Origin: Echinostoma caproni
Taxonomy: Eukaryota; Platyhelminthes; Trematoda; Plagiorchiida; Echinostomatidae
Assembly: GCA_900618425.1 (NCBI GenBank)
Contig: UZAN01040125.1
Location: 24,123-88,122 of the forward strand
Direction of reading: 5' to 3'
DNA length: 64,000 nucleotides
Part shown: piece by piece, positions 46,402 through 59,300 of the stretch
How positions within the stretch are numbered: position 1 is the first letter of the stretch
How the letters are laid out: each line of letters starts with the position of its first letter
Notes under the pieces: model-generated
Told to the model about the DNA's origin: nothing
The model's input: only the letters and a program-made list of their open reading frames with translations
Databases searched by the model: none
Translations under genes and position numbers: made by a program

Positions 46402-46435
<34 letters not shown>

Positions 46436-46446
46436 CATACATACAT
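46372..46446. repeat. (CATA)n microsatellite
   Basis: About 18 tetranucleotide units with one ATAT interruption. It translates into a run of Tyr-Ile-His-Thr that is not a gene. Confidence 0.97.
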
Positions 46447-49394
46447 TATACTTCCCGAATTCATTTATGACAAATGAGATGAATGTAATACGTGATGATC
46501 AAGTCAAGCAATCTTCCTTTTCCGTCTATAAATGGAACATCGAATTCTCGGGCAGATATAGTTCTCCGACCCAAATCATGCTGTGTTGACACTTGTCTGG
46601 GTCCTAATGCACATAGAATTTAGTTCTTTCGAAAAATCTGTCTACTCTCTATTTCCACTCTCTTAATTCGCGCTCCAAAAGCGGTATTTGATGATTTCTA
46701 TCTCGCTTGTGTTCCGTTAATGATGAACTTCCAAACTTCCTAATCGGTATCATCATCATTTCCACTTTCTCTTTCTTTGGAATAAAATTTCTATTCTCCT
46801 TCAATCGAGGATCACTGACTGATAAGGGCATTTATTCCGATCCAGCTAGTTAAATGAGGAGAGGGGACATAACTGTTTTTGTGGGTTGTAATCTTGGACC
46901 GACGAATAAAGTGAATCAATCAATCAGATCAATTGAAGTAATAGTTTTATGCTTCTCGTTAGGTGAATGTAACACTTATTCATTGGTCTTAGTGAATGGA
47001 AAGGAAACGGAAAGGGGGACGGAGGAACGTCACGCTGTGTGACAGCATGAATTAGAATTAGAATTATTAGATAGAAAGACGGAGAAAGAAGGATGGTTTG
47101 ACTGAACTCGGATTCTCTGTTCTCTTGACGGATCGTGTACGTTTTTATGGCACCGCGATTAGCGTGAAGCTGTTGAGTCTGTATAACTTTCTTTCATTAG
47201 ACTTTCATACTTTTTGTTCCGTTAATTTTCGTGGATACATCAGAGAAAAATTATCCATGATTTTGGGCTGCAAATGTATTTGGTCTTTCATTACAGAACA
47301 GTAGCAAAGAAAATATCAATTTAATCGTATTACAATTGAACTTGATTTGTAAGGAATTTAAGGTGCTTCATTGCCTTTGGAGACTTCATTTTTTACTCTC
47401 CAAAAACACGAAATGGTTGCCACCATCTTCACGCAGTGTCCAAACTGATACCCTTGACTGACTGGTTGATTAGTATTTCCTATGGGTGGCCAACCAAATC
47501 TAGTGAAAGCGTAGAAAATTTGATTTTTGTGTGTAAAATGAATACTATTTGCGAAGCTTTTTTTTCATTCATAAACACACGCGATAAATTGATGTCCTTA
47601 AGAGTGACTGATAAACTGACTGTTGTACTCGGTACCAGAAACCGATCACTTTTATATTGAAAAACAGGTTCAAAGTCTCCATGGTACACAAATGAGGGAT
47701 TTGACAAAGCGCATCAACTGAGGACAGTAGAAGATGAAAGACCTATAGGAATGTCTTTTTATTACACACAGTAGCACTAGGTGAACCTCACAGTCACGAG
47801 GATCAACTGCTTGGTTATGCAAACCGGTCTTATTAACTCCGGGATTTGAATGGAAGAATTACATGTGACTCGAACAGTCTAAATCTGGGTTGACCACAGG
47901 AAAGTAACTGGTGGCCATGATTGTTCTCATGAGAACTCGTCGACTTTCTTTATCGTGAAAACATTTCGTCGCTACGAGTTTGAAACTTTTGCTCTCGCCA
48001 AGAGATCCATGGTTAGTTCACACTTGGGTTTTGGAAAAAAGATGTATTATGTCTATTGGTTCCAATGTTTATATCGGATTTTCATAAAAAGGAACGAAAC
48101 GTTAATTTATTGCAAAATGTTCAAATTGTGCTTAATTAGCTTAACCCTTATTTGTCCCTTAAAATGCATCTGGTTAGAACTTTGTGATTTCTATGAAAAA
48201 CATCTTTAAGTTAGGTCGATTTTCTAATATGATTTGGAGTCCGCAAACCATTTCTGGTTCGGTCATCTCCAAAGTGTATTTCTTCCCTGCCCGCAGTCAA
48301 CCATCATTCACGAAGGAGTTTGTGTGATACCAGCCAGGATAATCGCATGATTCCACTCTCGTCCAGTTGTAGGTTTACCCACTGAGACTTTCAGGTTTTG
48401 TATGCATTCATTATTATTACCATTTTGACCCAATCAAATATACATTCATACATATACGAAGGATGAAGTGGTTTTCCACCTTGCCACATGTGGGGACGAA
48501 TCACTCATTTGCATGTAATTTCTCCGATGGCACGCTTATCCCACAAACTTTTACATGGAAAGTACTAAATTCACAATACGCAGTCGGTCATACCTCAAGG
48601 GCAAGATAAATGCATTTCTCGACCATGGAGACAAACACACATCCGTGTCGAAAATGGGACGGAACTGTATGAAACAAATTTGTCTCTCGCTGTGCTTACA
48701 CAACACGCACGAAGATCTTCTCCAGTTAACCGAATTCACATGTATGTTCGTTTGGCAACAGGCCTACACAAAGACACATAACTACAGACCGCGCCACATG
48801 TACCTCAATGTCTTCAGGCACATGCACGCACACACACAAATATGGAGTTTTAGCATCGCTGATCCCCACAGACAGGAGTATAACCATTTGAATCGTTGGA
48901 TCAGCTAAAGGTAAGTTCGATGTGTCCACATGATGTGTGCCGCGGTTGTACCTATGCCGTCTACCCGTACAAATGTGCATCGGTGGCAACCCCAGATTTT
49001 CAGCTACCCCTGGGTTTGTTCTTGATCCCACCTGAACCGCAGTTAGTGAGTTGCTGATGCGATTGCTGCTGTGTGTCGCACACATCGTAGCACGTGCAAA
49101 CACGCTTACACGCGCGCAGTCTACTGCAAGAACGTTCAATTTCTTTCTAGATTCCTTGTGCAGCCCCCGAATGCAGGCACCGAATCCAGACTGAACAACA
49201 AGCAATACAGACCGTGTGTATCGATCCTTCAATTAATCTGTTAATTCCACACTCATAGACCAAGACGCGGAGAACAAGAGAGTGAATAGGGGGACATGGG
49301 CATGCACAACCGTGAGAGGATCCCCGATCCCAAACGAGGGTTTTCCCGATAGAAGATGACCGATTTTCTTTGGATGCCAATGAACTTTAAAAAT

Positions 49395-49887
49395 NNNNNN
49401 NNNNNNNNNNNNNNNNNNNNNNNNNNNNNNNNNNNNNNNNNNNNNNNNNNNNNNNNNNNNNNNNNNNNNNNNNNNNNNNNNNNNNNNNNNNNNNNNNNNN
49501 NNNNNNNNNNNNNNNNNNNNNNNNNNNNNNNNNNNNNNNNNNNNNNNNNNNNNNNNNNNNNNNNNNNNNNNNNNNNNNNNNNNNNNNNNNNNNNNNNNNN
49601 NNNNNNNNNNNNNNNNNNNNNNNNNNNNNNNNNNNNNNNNNNNNNNNNNNNNNNNNNNNNNNNNNNNNNNNNNNNNNNNNNNNNNNNNNNNNNNNNNNNN
49701 NNNNNNNNNNNNNNNNNNNNNNNNNNNNNNNNNNNNNNNNNNNNNNNNNNNNNNNNNNNNNNNNNNNNNNNNNNNNNNNNNNNNNNNNNNNNNNNNNNNN
49801 NNNNNNNNNNNNNNNNNNNNNNNNNNNNNNNNNNNNNNNNNNNNNNNNNNNNNNNNNNNNNNNNNNNNNNNNNNNNNNNNNNNNNNN
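49395..49887. other. Scaffold gap (N run)
   Basis: 493 unknown bases in intron 5. Frames that cross it are artefacts. Confidence 1.
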
Positions 49888-50144
49888 CCGCTAATTAGTC
49901 GAACCGAGTGTGAAACTGTGTGCAAAAATAGACAAAGAAAACGAAGTTACCGCCAAATCTGTCTTTCACTCCACGCAATAACATTCGCGTATTGCTTTAA
50001 ACAAAATGATTCGAGATAACACTCGCGTTTTCGAATAAGGACGTCCTTTGGAGAATTACACCACAGTGAGGAAAACCACACTGATGGGATAAAAGGAATT
50101 CAGCTAGTGTGCATGCTCTCATCTCCTTCTCTCCGTCTATCTCT

Positions 50145-50147
<3 letters not shown>

Positions 50148-50185
<38 letters not shown>

Positions 50186-50186
50186 A
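50148..50186. repeat. (TA)n microsatellite
   Basis: TA run of about 16 units with a TG interruption near the end, following a TC-rich stretch. Confidence 0.95.
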
Positions 50187-52150
50187 AGTTCAAGTAATCA
50201 GGATCCAGCAAATAATGGGTTAGTGAACAAACTATCAAGTCAGAGAAATCAATTACGTTCCAAAAAATTACCGCTAATCACGAGGAATTCTTATAAAACG
50301 ATCAACAACCGGCCCCGGTGTCCAGTTTTCCGAGGTTAAGCGTATCTTACCCACAAAACTAACACAGTAATCCGAAGGATAGTTCTCCAGGTTTTTTTCT
50401 GAACCGAATGACTTAGATGCAAGTAAAGTTTTGGTGCCTAAATCACGTTCGGGAAAACAAGTATATAGACACGCGTATCCGCAGAACCCGTTGAAAGCTT
50501 TTCAAATTTTTGCCCTAATGTTGATATGCAAATTGTAATCACAACGAGCATCATTCATTAATACAATGTTCAGACAAAATTGAAATCACCATATATAATC
50601 TTTGTCAAACCGTAGCTGCGGAACAGCTTCCATTTCCAATAAATGAGTAAGGCAATAGTTGTTTCGTTAGCCTAAAGTATTTCCTGTGTTCTGCTAACCT
50701 GTTTTAGTTCGATAGATGTGGCACAATGTATATCTTTGGCACCGTTTTAATGCAAAGCTAAATGCGTAGGCACGTGAGTTCAGAAGGCAAATTTGCTACT
50801 ATATGCAACTAGGTATACACGGGTGTGGAAACAGCCTAAACATCAGGTCTGCTTTCATNGCTTTCATTCGAATCCACAATAAAATTCCTGGTTTGGAGTA
50901 CGAGAATTAATTGAATCAGTTGTTGTGATATTCCTGACCATTAACGTGGTGCGTCGTCTGAGATCTGTGTTTCTTTGAGTAGGTCTTATTTTACATAATA
51001 ACAGATTGATGGTTCTAAATTGCATAAACTGAACGTAAATCTAGGTATGAGAGAGGAACAGTGGAATAGATAGTTTTAGCTCTGTAATTCTTGATTTTGA
51101 TTGTATAACTTACAGAGTAAATGTTTTGTATGTAGCTTGACGTCTATCGCATCGTTTTCACTCGTGTCTACTCAGTGGCAGTCCTACACCAGTGCCTTCT
51201 CCAACTTCCATGGTCCCATTGAATCGATCTGCCTTCTCGCGCCCACTGATGCGACGGCATTCAATGCGCGGTGCTCTGTCCGAAAGACCGGTCACGTTGG
51301 GTTTGGGGGAACGAGCGGTAAATTGTACTATGTAGAAATGGAATTTTCCTCTGTGTCTTGTTTTTCATATTTTGTGGCGATCTTTTGAGTTTTGAAAGAT
51401 ATCCATATTGTTTGTCTAATTCGATAACTGCACATAGGTACAGTAGGAACCGCTCCATAATATTAGAAAGTTAATATATTGTTGTTTCTGATTACCCCGC
51501 TTAATGATAACCAAAAGCATTTTACAGAACGATTCTCGTCACAAACATAGCAAATAAATTGTGAACCGAAACTTAGCATTTAGTACAGCAGCCGTAATTA
51601 GAGTCAGTCCAACTGGAGATCAAACTCGAAATCTCATCGGTAGGACGCAAGAACCTTATCCATCTTTGACATTCGAGCTGGAGAAGGTATAAAATATATT
51701 TGCAAGTTTTCAAAAAACTTCCATTTCACCTCATCTCAGCATCACTATCCAAGGATTACTACCTCTGTATATGACAAAATGTTTATGTGATCGAGTGAAC
51801 TCTTTCAATATTCCTATCTATTGGTTATTCACTTGTCAGTTTCTTTTCAGTATACTTTACCGCTCATCAGTTTGTATCATTCATATCATCGCTCAAAATG
51901 TTGGTTTATATATTGCATTGTGGTCCGTAAGTTTTAATATCGTTCAATAATACTTATGAGTTGCATTCGGGCCAATTACGCCTAATATACGGTAGTAGTT
52001 CATCGCATTCATGTACAGATTTTTTTGAGAAATAAACGTGGCTCGTTTGTGCACGTTTCACGCATTCTGTTATTGCCGATGGAATGATCCATCAGCTGTT
52101 GTACTGTTGTCCATCGAGATTTTGATGCCCATGTCAGTTTCCACAATTAG

Positions 52151-52222
52151 TAATCAATTGCCCACTTCTCCTGGTGGGGTTGATGATAGTTGTTATCTCG
52201 CTCTCGTTGCCTCTCACTCCCG
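52151..52222 (+). CDS. Possible 72-base phase 2-2 exon
   Basis: After the acceptor TTTCCACAATTAG, one base completes the split codon AG-T (Ser) from exon E. Then 23 codons follow and two bases CG remain at the donor GTAGGT (52223), which join the first base of exon F to give CGT (Arg). It is therefore a symmetric exon that can be included or skipped without changing the frame. The peptide reads NQLPTSPGGVDDSCYLALVA. The full phase fit at both ends is the main evidence. The exon is short, so chance cannot be excluded. Confidence 0.42.
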
Positions 52223-53520
52223 GTAGGTAACAACTGACAAAGTCTGTCCTGATTAGACAGAATCGAAACTGTGTGCACACCAATACACACACTTGATGTT
52301 GACATGGAGCTTGTGGTTAACACAAAACTTTGATCTGCGTAAAATGCGATCGCTGTTCACCGTTTATCCGCCCCAACCTAAAGCCTCTTTTAAGTCTACC
52401 TGAGGAGATAGCCAAGCGTCAGACTCAAACACGATCTCAGATATCAATAAAATAAGCTAACGCTTTATTGATTGTGTAGCAAATGAATGGTTTAATTCAC
52501 AGTAAAGCTTTTGTTCCACCTATCAATGTCCGATACATCCACCAAGTCAGCTCGAATGAAGACGCGTCCACGAGAGTATTCATGCAAGCATCGTTTCATA
52601 AAAAATTATGTACGGTCAATGCTCGTTCTGTTTGACAACAAATAAACAATTTTCCTTTCTCGCCACACACACACACAGACAGATAGAACAGGCAAGTGAC
52701 TGACTTACAATCGGATAATGTCGAACTGGGGGCATCAAGACACACAGGGTTGCAAGTCACGTGATTCGTATTAGATGTGCCGAATCGGGTGTTCGCGGAA
52801 ATTGCACGAGGTGATCATTGATCAACAATCCCGAAACGGGACTCATGGTCACTCCACTTTTGTGTTTGGACACAGACAAATAGTTTGTTTACTGTTTTAT
52901 GCAAAATTGTTGATGTCCGACAAGTTTATCATGTTTTCAGTCGTATATCTTTGGTCTAGACGAGTTGTCATGTTGATAGTATAATTCAGTCAAGTCTTAT
53001 TCAGAAAATCTAGAATTACTCAATCAAAAAACATTCAACCCTTAGTGTCTTATTCAGTTGACCAAACAGAAGGAATACATGGCAGGAAATCAGTATAACC
53101 TTTACAATTGTCAAAAGTATCCAGAAAACGAGTGCCTTTCGCATTTACGAAGTGAAACCACAGCGTGGACGATAGGGGATTTTCAATATACCCCGACAAT
53201 CGGCTTTGTTTCAATCGAAATTCTGTGGATACAATATTGTTCTGATACAGTGTCTCTCACCGTTATTTCGTATCTGGCATCTGTTCAGAAATTGTTATTG
53301 ACAAACTTGATTTTCAAAACCAATATAGTTTTTTTCTGATACATTCAGATAACATTATTTTGTCGTTTATTCATGGATCAAATCTCTCCATGACATTCGC
53401 CATGATAAAATATATCAGCCAGTTAGCAAGTGGACGTGGTATCTGCTCTATTTCAAGGAATGATTCTGAGATGAGTTCCTTTAAACAATTATAACAATAG
53501 GAATGGTGAGATTAACGGGT

Positions 53521-53870
53521 TCAGTGATGATAATCACAAGAAGCTAAAATTTGGACGAAACTACATAGTATCTCTGATGGGAAGAGACACTTTACATCTG
53601 GAATGCAGGCTTTAGAGTGGATTTCGAGAACTACACTGAGTGCGCATAGTTGATGCGTGTTAAACAGTTCACAATCAATCAAACACTTCCAAATCAATCT
53701 TCTCTTATCAATATGCGCATCAAATGTGAACACCCTTAGGCTTGTGATGGCGGGAGTTAAAAGATTCAGATTATTGTTGTCTAGAAGCGATGGGATTTGT
53801 GACAAAACATCGAAGTCATCAGTTTGAATGTATCTTTTCAGGTCTGCAGTCCTTAAAATAACGCGACAAT
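53521..53870 (-). CDS. Open minus-strand frame, possible exon
   Basis: About 115 codons without a stop, with DLKRYIQTDDFDVLSQIPSL, RVFTFDAHIDKRRLIWKCL and CALSVVLEIHSKACIPDV, ending in TGA at 53521. A possible acceptor (TTATTTTAAG) lies upstream. The alternation of helical, Leu-rich segments would suit a helical-repeat protein, but I recognise no family and see no partner exon. Confidence 0.22.
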
Positions 53871-55828
53871 AAAAAATCCACAATCGCGTGCAGTAAATAA
53901 ACAAAAATATTTTTCTTCTTCCACCCCAAAACTGCGTGTGTTGTTATTTTATTATTATTCTACTTCTTTCATCTCATGGTTACTTTGTCGCCATAGTTGT
54001 AAAGGCATCTATCCACAGACAATTTTTCATTTAAGTACGATGGACATAATGGGTGTAGAATTTAGCTTATTAGTCCATTTTTGTTGTATCCCTAACTTTG
54101 CTGTGCTCAATTTTGAACGAACATCGTTTGTGATTCTAAAATCGAATGAATTTTTTATCACTTTGCCAAACTAATCACTGAGCAGGCAAAAGAAGGCAAA
54201 TTGGCATTCACTTTCGACCGAATCGCGGTTGTTCGCACAACTTATTTGATTCTCAGTCCAATTCCATTTGACTTATTCCGTTAGAATATGATGATGTGAT
54301 GCACGATAATTGATCATTCACTTTTCAATCTCACGACAATTCGGAATCGAACTGTCCCCGTCCAGTTGTCCCCGACTTGAGACACATGCTGTTTGGATTG
54401 GTACCCAACCGGGAAAGAGGAGCAAAAACACACATATATAAAGCAAGACTGTTTCGGTCGGTGTAGTATGCAGTCGGATTTGCAAGCCACACATGTTGCG
54501 TTTCGTCATGCTCGCAGCGAACGGGAAGTTTGCCCGCACGCACGCACGCATACACTGTATGCAGTCACACACGTACACACACACACACCTACACACAGGC
54601 ATACGTGCACTACACAGTTAGTCCTTGGAAATGATTTGTGAACGACCGTTTCTGTGGACGAGGATCGAACGAACACTAGGTGCTTAGCTAGTGAATAGCT
54701 TTTACCGGATGTCTTTCTGCTGGTAGTAGCTCACCCGACAAAATTGTGGCCATTGATTGGACGTGAATAGTCTAACAGCTCGGTAACTTATACTATTCGC
54801 AGGTGTCTTTTTGTTGCATTTGAGCATGTTGAATTTTGAAAGACTTGGGACATAATTCATCCATGTGTTCTCAAGACATCATAAACCGACATTTGTGTTT
54901 TTTCAATAATACCTTACCCAAAAATCATGATGGTGGTAAACATGTACATTCCTTAAAAGTATGACTTGAAGATGATACTCCATACTTGCATAATCTATAT
55001 CAACCTCATATGTATAAGTTTGAATGTGCATCATGATGTATTAGGCATATTTGACCCCGTTTAAAAAGCGCGTGGTATAATTAAACGGGAACCGGCTTTT
55101 AGGGGTTCCCGGTTTTGATCACCTCATTACCGTCATGCGAATCATGCTTTGGTCAGCCGAAGGTTTAAGGTCAGGATCACCGAACAAATCCACGTATTTT
55201 GGTCCGGACTATCATCTAGCAGTATTCTGTCCACGAGAAATGCCTACAGTGATTCTATTTATTAAAAAAATCTACTTGCTGGCGTTTTGGTGTACAGTTT
55301 GAACTCAGGCACGTTTGAGATACTAAAATATAGTATGATCAGTGCAAAATGAATCATGTCAGTGAACATTATTACTGTTTACCACGAGCAGCTCGTAAGA
55401 GCCACGGGAAATGCACATCATTAGTGAAACTCCTGAGCTTATGTAAATAACTGACCCCATAAACATGGCACATTTTCCATTTTTAACCGTGTATCTTCCT
55501 ATGACATAGACTCAATAAGCTGAATGAATTAAGCCCTTTTACTGATGGATGCTTTAATTGCTAGATCATACCACTCGTTGACAGTTCTGATTTTCAAAGT
55601 TAATCTAAGGAAAATGTGAAACATACAGATTGGATGTTTTAAGCGAATAAATTCCACAGGTTGCCTGTCACAAATGAAAATCAGAATAAAAACCTTTCAA
55701 TTTGGTGACAACACAATNACACAATGCCTTTTTATTTGACTGTCCACCTTGGAAGCGGGAACCAATTTGCATGCGGATCGCACTACTTCAGGAACAAATC
55801 GATTTTATTCAATTTTCCTTTTATAGAG

Positions 55829-56240
55829 TCTACAAAGTCATCGACTCTCGCTATCCAGACCACTTCGATCATCGTTAGGTTCTCCAACCTACGGATCGAC
55901 GACTACGGAACCACCTCGATGCCGAAGTGTGCACTTTTCCTCAGATGTATTGGTTGCGCATACCGGTAATGGACCTGAACCACTGATGCTTTCTTCGGCA
56001 CCCTTGAAAGAGCCAGCCCCGTGCGAAGGGGACGAGGATCGGGGCCGACCAAAACCACCGACTAAGTCGTTCATTTTGGGACCAAGACGTTTTGTTCCGA
56101 CCGGACGTGTACCGACAGAATCTAATTTTCAAGAGCTACAAATTTCGATTAATCAAAATCAACCACAACCAAGGCTACCCCGACCAACCCCGTTTCGCAG
56201 AAATCTAGTCCCCAGAGGCGCATCGGAACCAAATTTGTGA
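55829..56240 (+). CDS. Exon F, terminal exon of large plus-strand gene
   Basis: The acceptor is TTTTCCTTTTATAGAG; the second AG is used because phase 2 is required and an in-frame TAG lies just before. Then come 136 codons and TGA at 56238. The peptide is Pro/Arg/Ser-rich: SLGSPTYGSTTTEPPR, then APLKEPAPCEGDEDRGRPK, KSFILGPRRFVPTGRVPTE, NQNQPQPRLPRPTPFRR and the end RGASEPNL. There is no folded domain or membrane segment. The first exact AATAAA downstream is at 57263-57268, far for a polyadenylation signal, so the real signal may be a variant. A possible 61-base intron at 56237-56297 would replace the last residue and add 24 more. Confidence 0.75.
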
Positions 56241-56297
56241 TTGAACAAAGAGCCTGCAGATATCAACTATTTCTTCCGTTACTGATTCTCTACTTAG

Positions 56298-56373
56298 TTC
56301 TCCCCGATCTCAGTCGGCTTCCGTATCGCACAAACCTAAACAATTGTGCCTGTTAGGACCGGGCAAAAAATGA
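56298..56373 (+). CDS. Possible alternative last exon
   Basis: If 56237-56297 is removed as an intron (donor GTGATT just inside the exon F stop, acceptor TTCTCTACTTAG), the frame continues in phase. It adds the segment SPRSQSASVSHKPKQLCLL and ends at TGA 56371. The peptide has the same Ser/Pro/Arg style as exon F, so RGASEPN would run smoothly into it. The donor is only fair. This would give a second C-terminus by intron retention or splicing. Confidence 0.4.
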
Positions 56374-59300
56374 TATCACGATATTAATCAGGATCTTTTA
56401 TTATCCGATGAGAATTATTTATTTGAATGCACTTCAATTTGAACAGACTTAGTCACCAGTCCTATTCGAACTTTCGGAAAAACATCATTCATTTGATCAC
56501 GTGTTATTTTTCAATCGGGTATTTTTTTCTATCACCATCTCCACAATAAGTCACTTCTCTAAACATCTCTTTCTTTTACTCTCTCTCTCATCTTATCTTT
56601 TGCTCGCCTTCTATGCGGGTTCTTTGTCACTTCCATTTCATTCAGACTCAGAATTATCAATGCAGAAAAGCATTGGAGAAAAAACGGATCTGTATTGTTA
56701 AGCAGACGATGTCCGAAAAAGTTATGTGTGGCATCGTTCAAAAGAACCTGGCGATTGGGCTGTGTCGTCGACTTCAACGTAATACTTATCCCATCTCGCA
56801 AAAGTTCTTCTTAGTTTACCCTTTTTTTGCGACACGTATGCACACACACACACGGAAACACTCACGCCTCTGTGTGGTCGATCTTAGCACTTGATCGATG
56901 CGGAGCAATCAGCAACCAATCGGACACGAGCATTTGAATGAACAATTTGCATCGCACACACATCTACACGAACAGGACAAACGGACGCTTTTTCATGTGA
57001 ATCTTAAGCTCAATTATATTATAAACGAAAAAAAACATTTTCGAAGGAAATTCTTGTTACGAGTAAAATGGTGATAGAGTCATTGATAAGTCCAATTTTT
57101 ACCGTTTCAATGCTATTTGACATTGTACATCAAACCGGTCGCGAACCGCACAGTCCGGCAAAACACTATGTGCGTAGGTCACATGCGGACCAGTTTTGTG
57201 ATCACGAATCAGCAGTTAGCAAACTGGTACATGTCCATTGGTTCCAGAACAAAACGTTCACGAATAAAAAGATATTCAGCAAACTGTGGTCGACAAAAGC
57301 TTGACAATATGTCCATGTTAATTTCAACTGAGTAGCCAAAGTAGACACATCTCCGCATATATCCTGTCTGCATCACCACCATAGTTAAATAACCTCTTGT
57401 CTAAAATCGACCGCTCGAAGTTGGATGAATACAAGTTGAATACCGCAGTTCCGACAAGGTTTTATTCTAGTCGCCTTCTTTTTATCTCCATTGATTCACT
57501 TTGATTTGTTCCTTTGCATAACAATATTTCAATCAATACACAATAATTCCGAGACCTAATTCAAAGAACACATTCAGATTGAGCACAATTTAATTCCCGG
57601 ATCATTTTGTTTCATCTCAGCTTGTACTTACTACAAAAACAAGCAATTTATATATCAGAAGGATTAGACAAGTCACTGTTGTAGCTATGGGCTATGAATC
57701 TTATTATAGTTGATAAATTCATGTCCACTCTCGAGTACTAAGCTAATTGGACTCTAAGCGACATTGCGTTATTCAGGAAGTGCGTCCATCGCACTGCGTT
57801 AATCACCCGAATAACCAGGCAAGTTGGGACGTTGTTTGCTGAATTGCATATATTTCACAAAGACATCCAGTTCATTATGGAAACGGAGTAAAATAACGCA
57901 GGCTCAGTTTTTAATATTGTTAATTGCTCGAAAACCGGACGGGACCATTTGGAGTTCTACGCATCAAAAATCCATATGAACCGGACAATGTATGCATTGT
58001 AGGGGGGGGGATTAAGCACCCATCCAACACAAACGAGTGTGAAATCGAGTTGGGTAGCATTACAACTGAGTTAGTTTACAAATAAGCTACCTCGGCTCAT
58101 GGAAGCTTCGACATTCAATAGGCAACCAATCAGATTCATTCGAAGATGCACCGAAAAATCCAAGCATAAGCATTCGAAGATGGCAAAACAAAAATGTGCT
58201 CAACTCAAAAGTAGGAATATCAAGGAAATTCTACAAAGACGGTTGATGTTGACTGTAACTCACATGCAAATCTGGTTCTCCTCTTCACAGCACCTAGATT
58301 AATTGTGGTTTCGTGTCCACTTTCGGGAGCAGATCAGAGAAGCATGTAAAAATCCGAGCAGTAGAACGCACACAACCTGGGTTGAACGTGTAATGACGAT
58401 ATCAGCTATCTCCCAAGCAAATATTTCAGAACACCCCCATCTACTATTGTTCCTGATCTACTAACGACTAGCCACTAAGCCGATAAAGGGTTAAAAGCCC
58501 ACCCAACTCTGGAAAGACAGTTGCTAAGGTTTGCATAGGCTACAATCTATTCCGTGTACAACAATAAACCCCAGCTCAGATGGAGCAAAATGGTTACGGA
58601 ATTAAAATTTGCTCTGCCGTAGTGTTGTGCTCTTTATTCAAATTCGTTTTGGAAGATAATTGTATTGAAAAATTCTGAGTCCGTTGTTTGTTTAACATGA
58701 ATGAGAACAACTATTATTATCATTATGGTATATCCAGTTTTAATATCGGACAAAAATTGTAAATTTTGTTTTCATCAGGAGTTTACAAACGGTATATCCG
58801 CGTCACGTGAGAGAGACATACAAAAGACCTGTGCACTAGCCTACAGAAAAATAAACAGCTGCACTACGATGCGCGGATCCAAAGTCACATCTTTGGTACG
58901 GGCATTGAGCTAGGCAAATTCACGAGACTTGAACCTAAGACGCAAATCTAGTGGCCAGGAAAAATAGGAAGGAGGAATGCATCATCAATCCCTTAGATGC
59001 TCACTTCAACGAACTCCTTCATTCGGCACGACAAGACCGATAGAAAGTAGGCAACCATTGGATAAACAACGAGGAAAGCGGGATTGATGGACAAACAGGT
59101 GCAAAACAAACTGAAGGGTTGGGTACAAGCAAACCCAAATCATTCATAGGCAATACAGTTTAACAAGGTGTCCTGGTCTAGATCAAAACATTAGAATAAA
59201 TGCTAAAAATCAAGGTTTATCACCTAATTTTAAAAATAAAATACTGAAAGATAAGGTACTAAGGAATTACCGCTGTAATTTTCGTAGTTGGTTATAGTCC

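Larger units (their letters stand above)
45870..55828. other. Intron 5 (10.0 kb), possibly split by a 72-base exon
   Basis: Contains a CATA microsatellite (46372-46446), a scaffold gap (49395-49887), a TA run (50148-50186), the possible exon at 52151-52222 and single N bases at 50859 and 55718. The minus-strand open frame of 168 codons at 48726-49232 has no recognisable product. I see nothing I can name in 46447-48725, 50190-52150 or 53905-55828, except CA and CACG runs at 54535-54590. Confidence 0.58.

Noticed and set aside
46272..46589. 105-codon frame with Tyr-Ile-His-Thr repeats
   Set aside because: It is the translation of the CATA microsatellite.
49233..49925. 230- and 180-codon frames near 49.4 kb
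   Set aside because: They cross the N run at 49395-49887 and have no real coding content.
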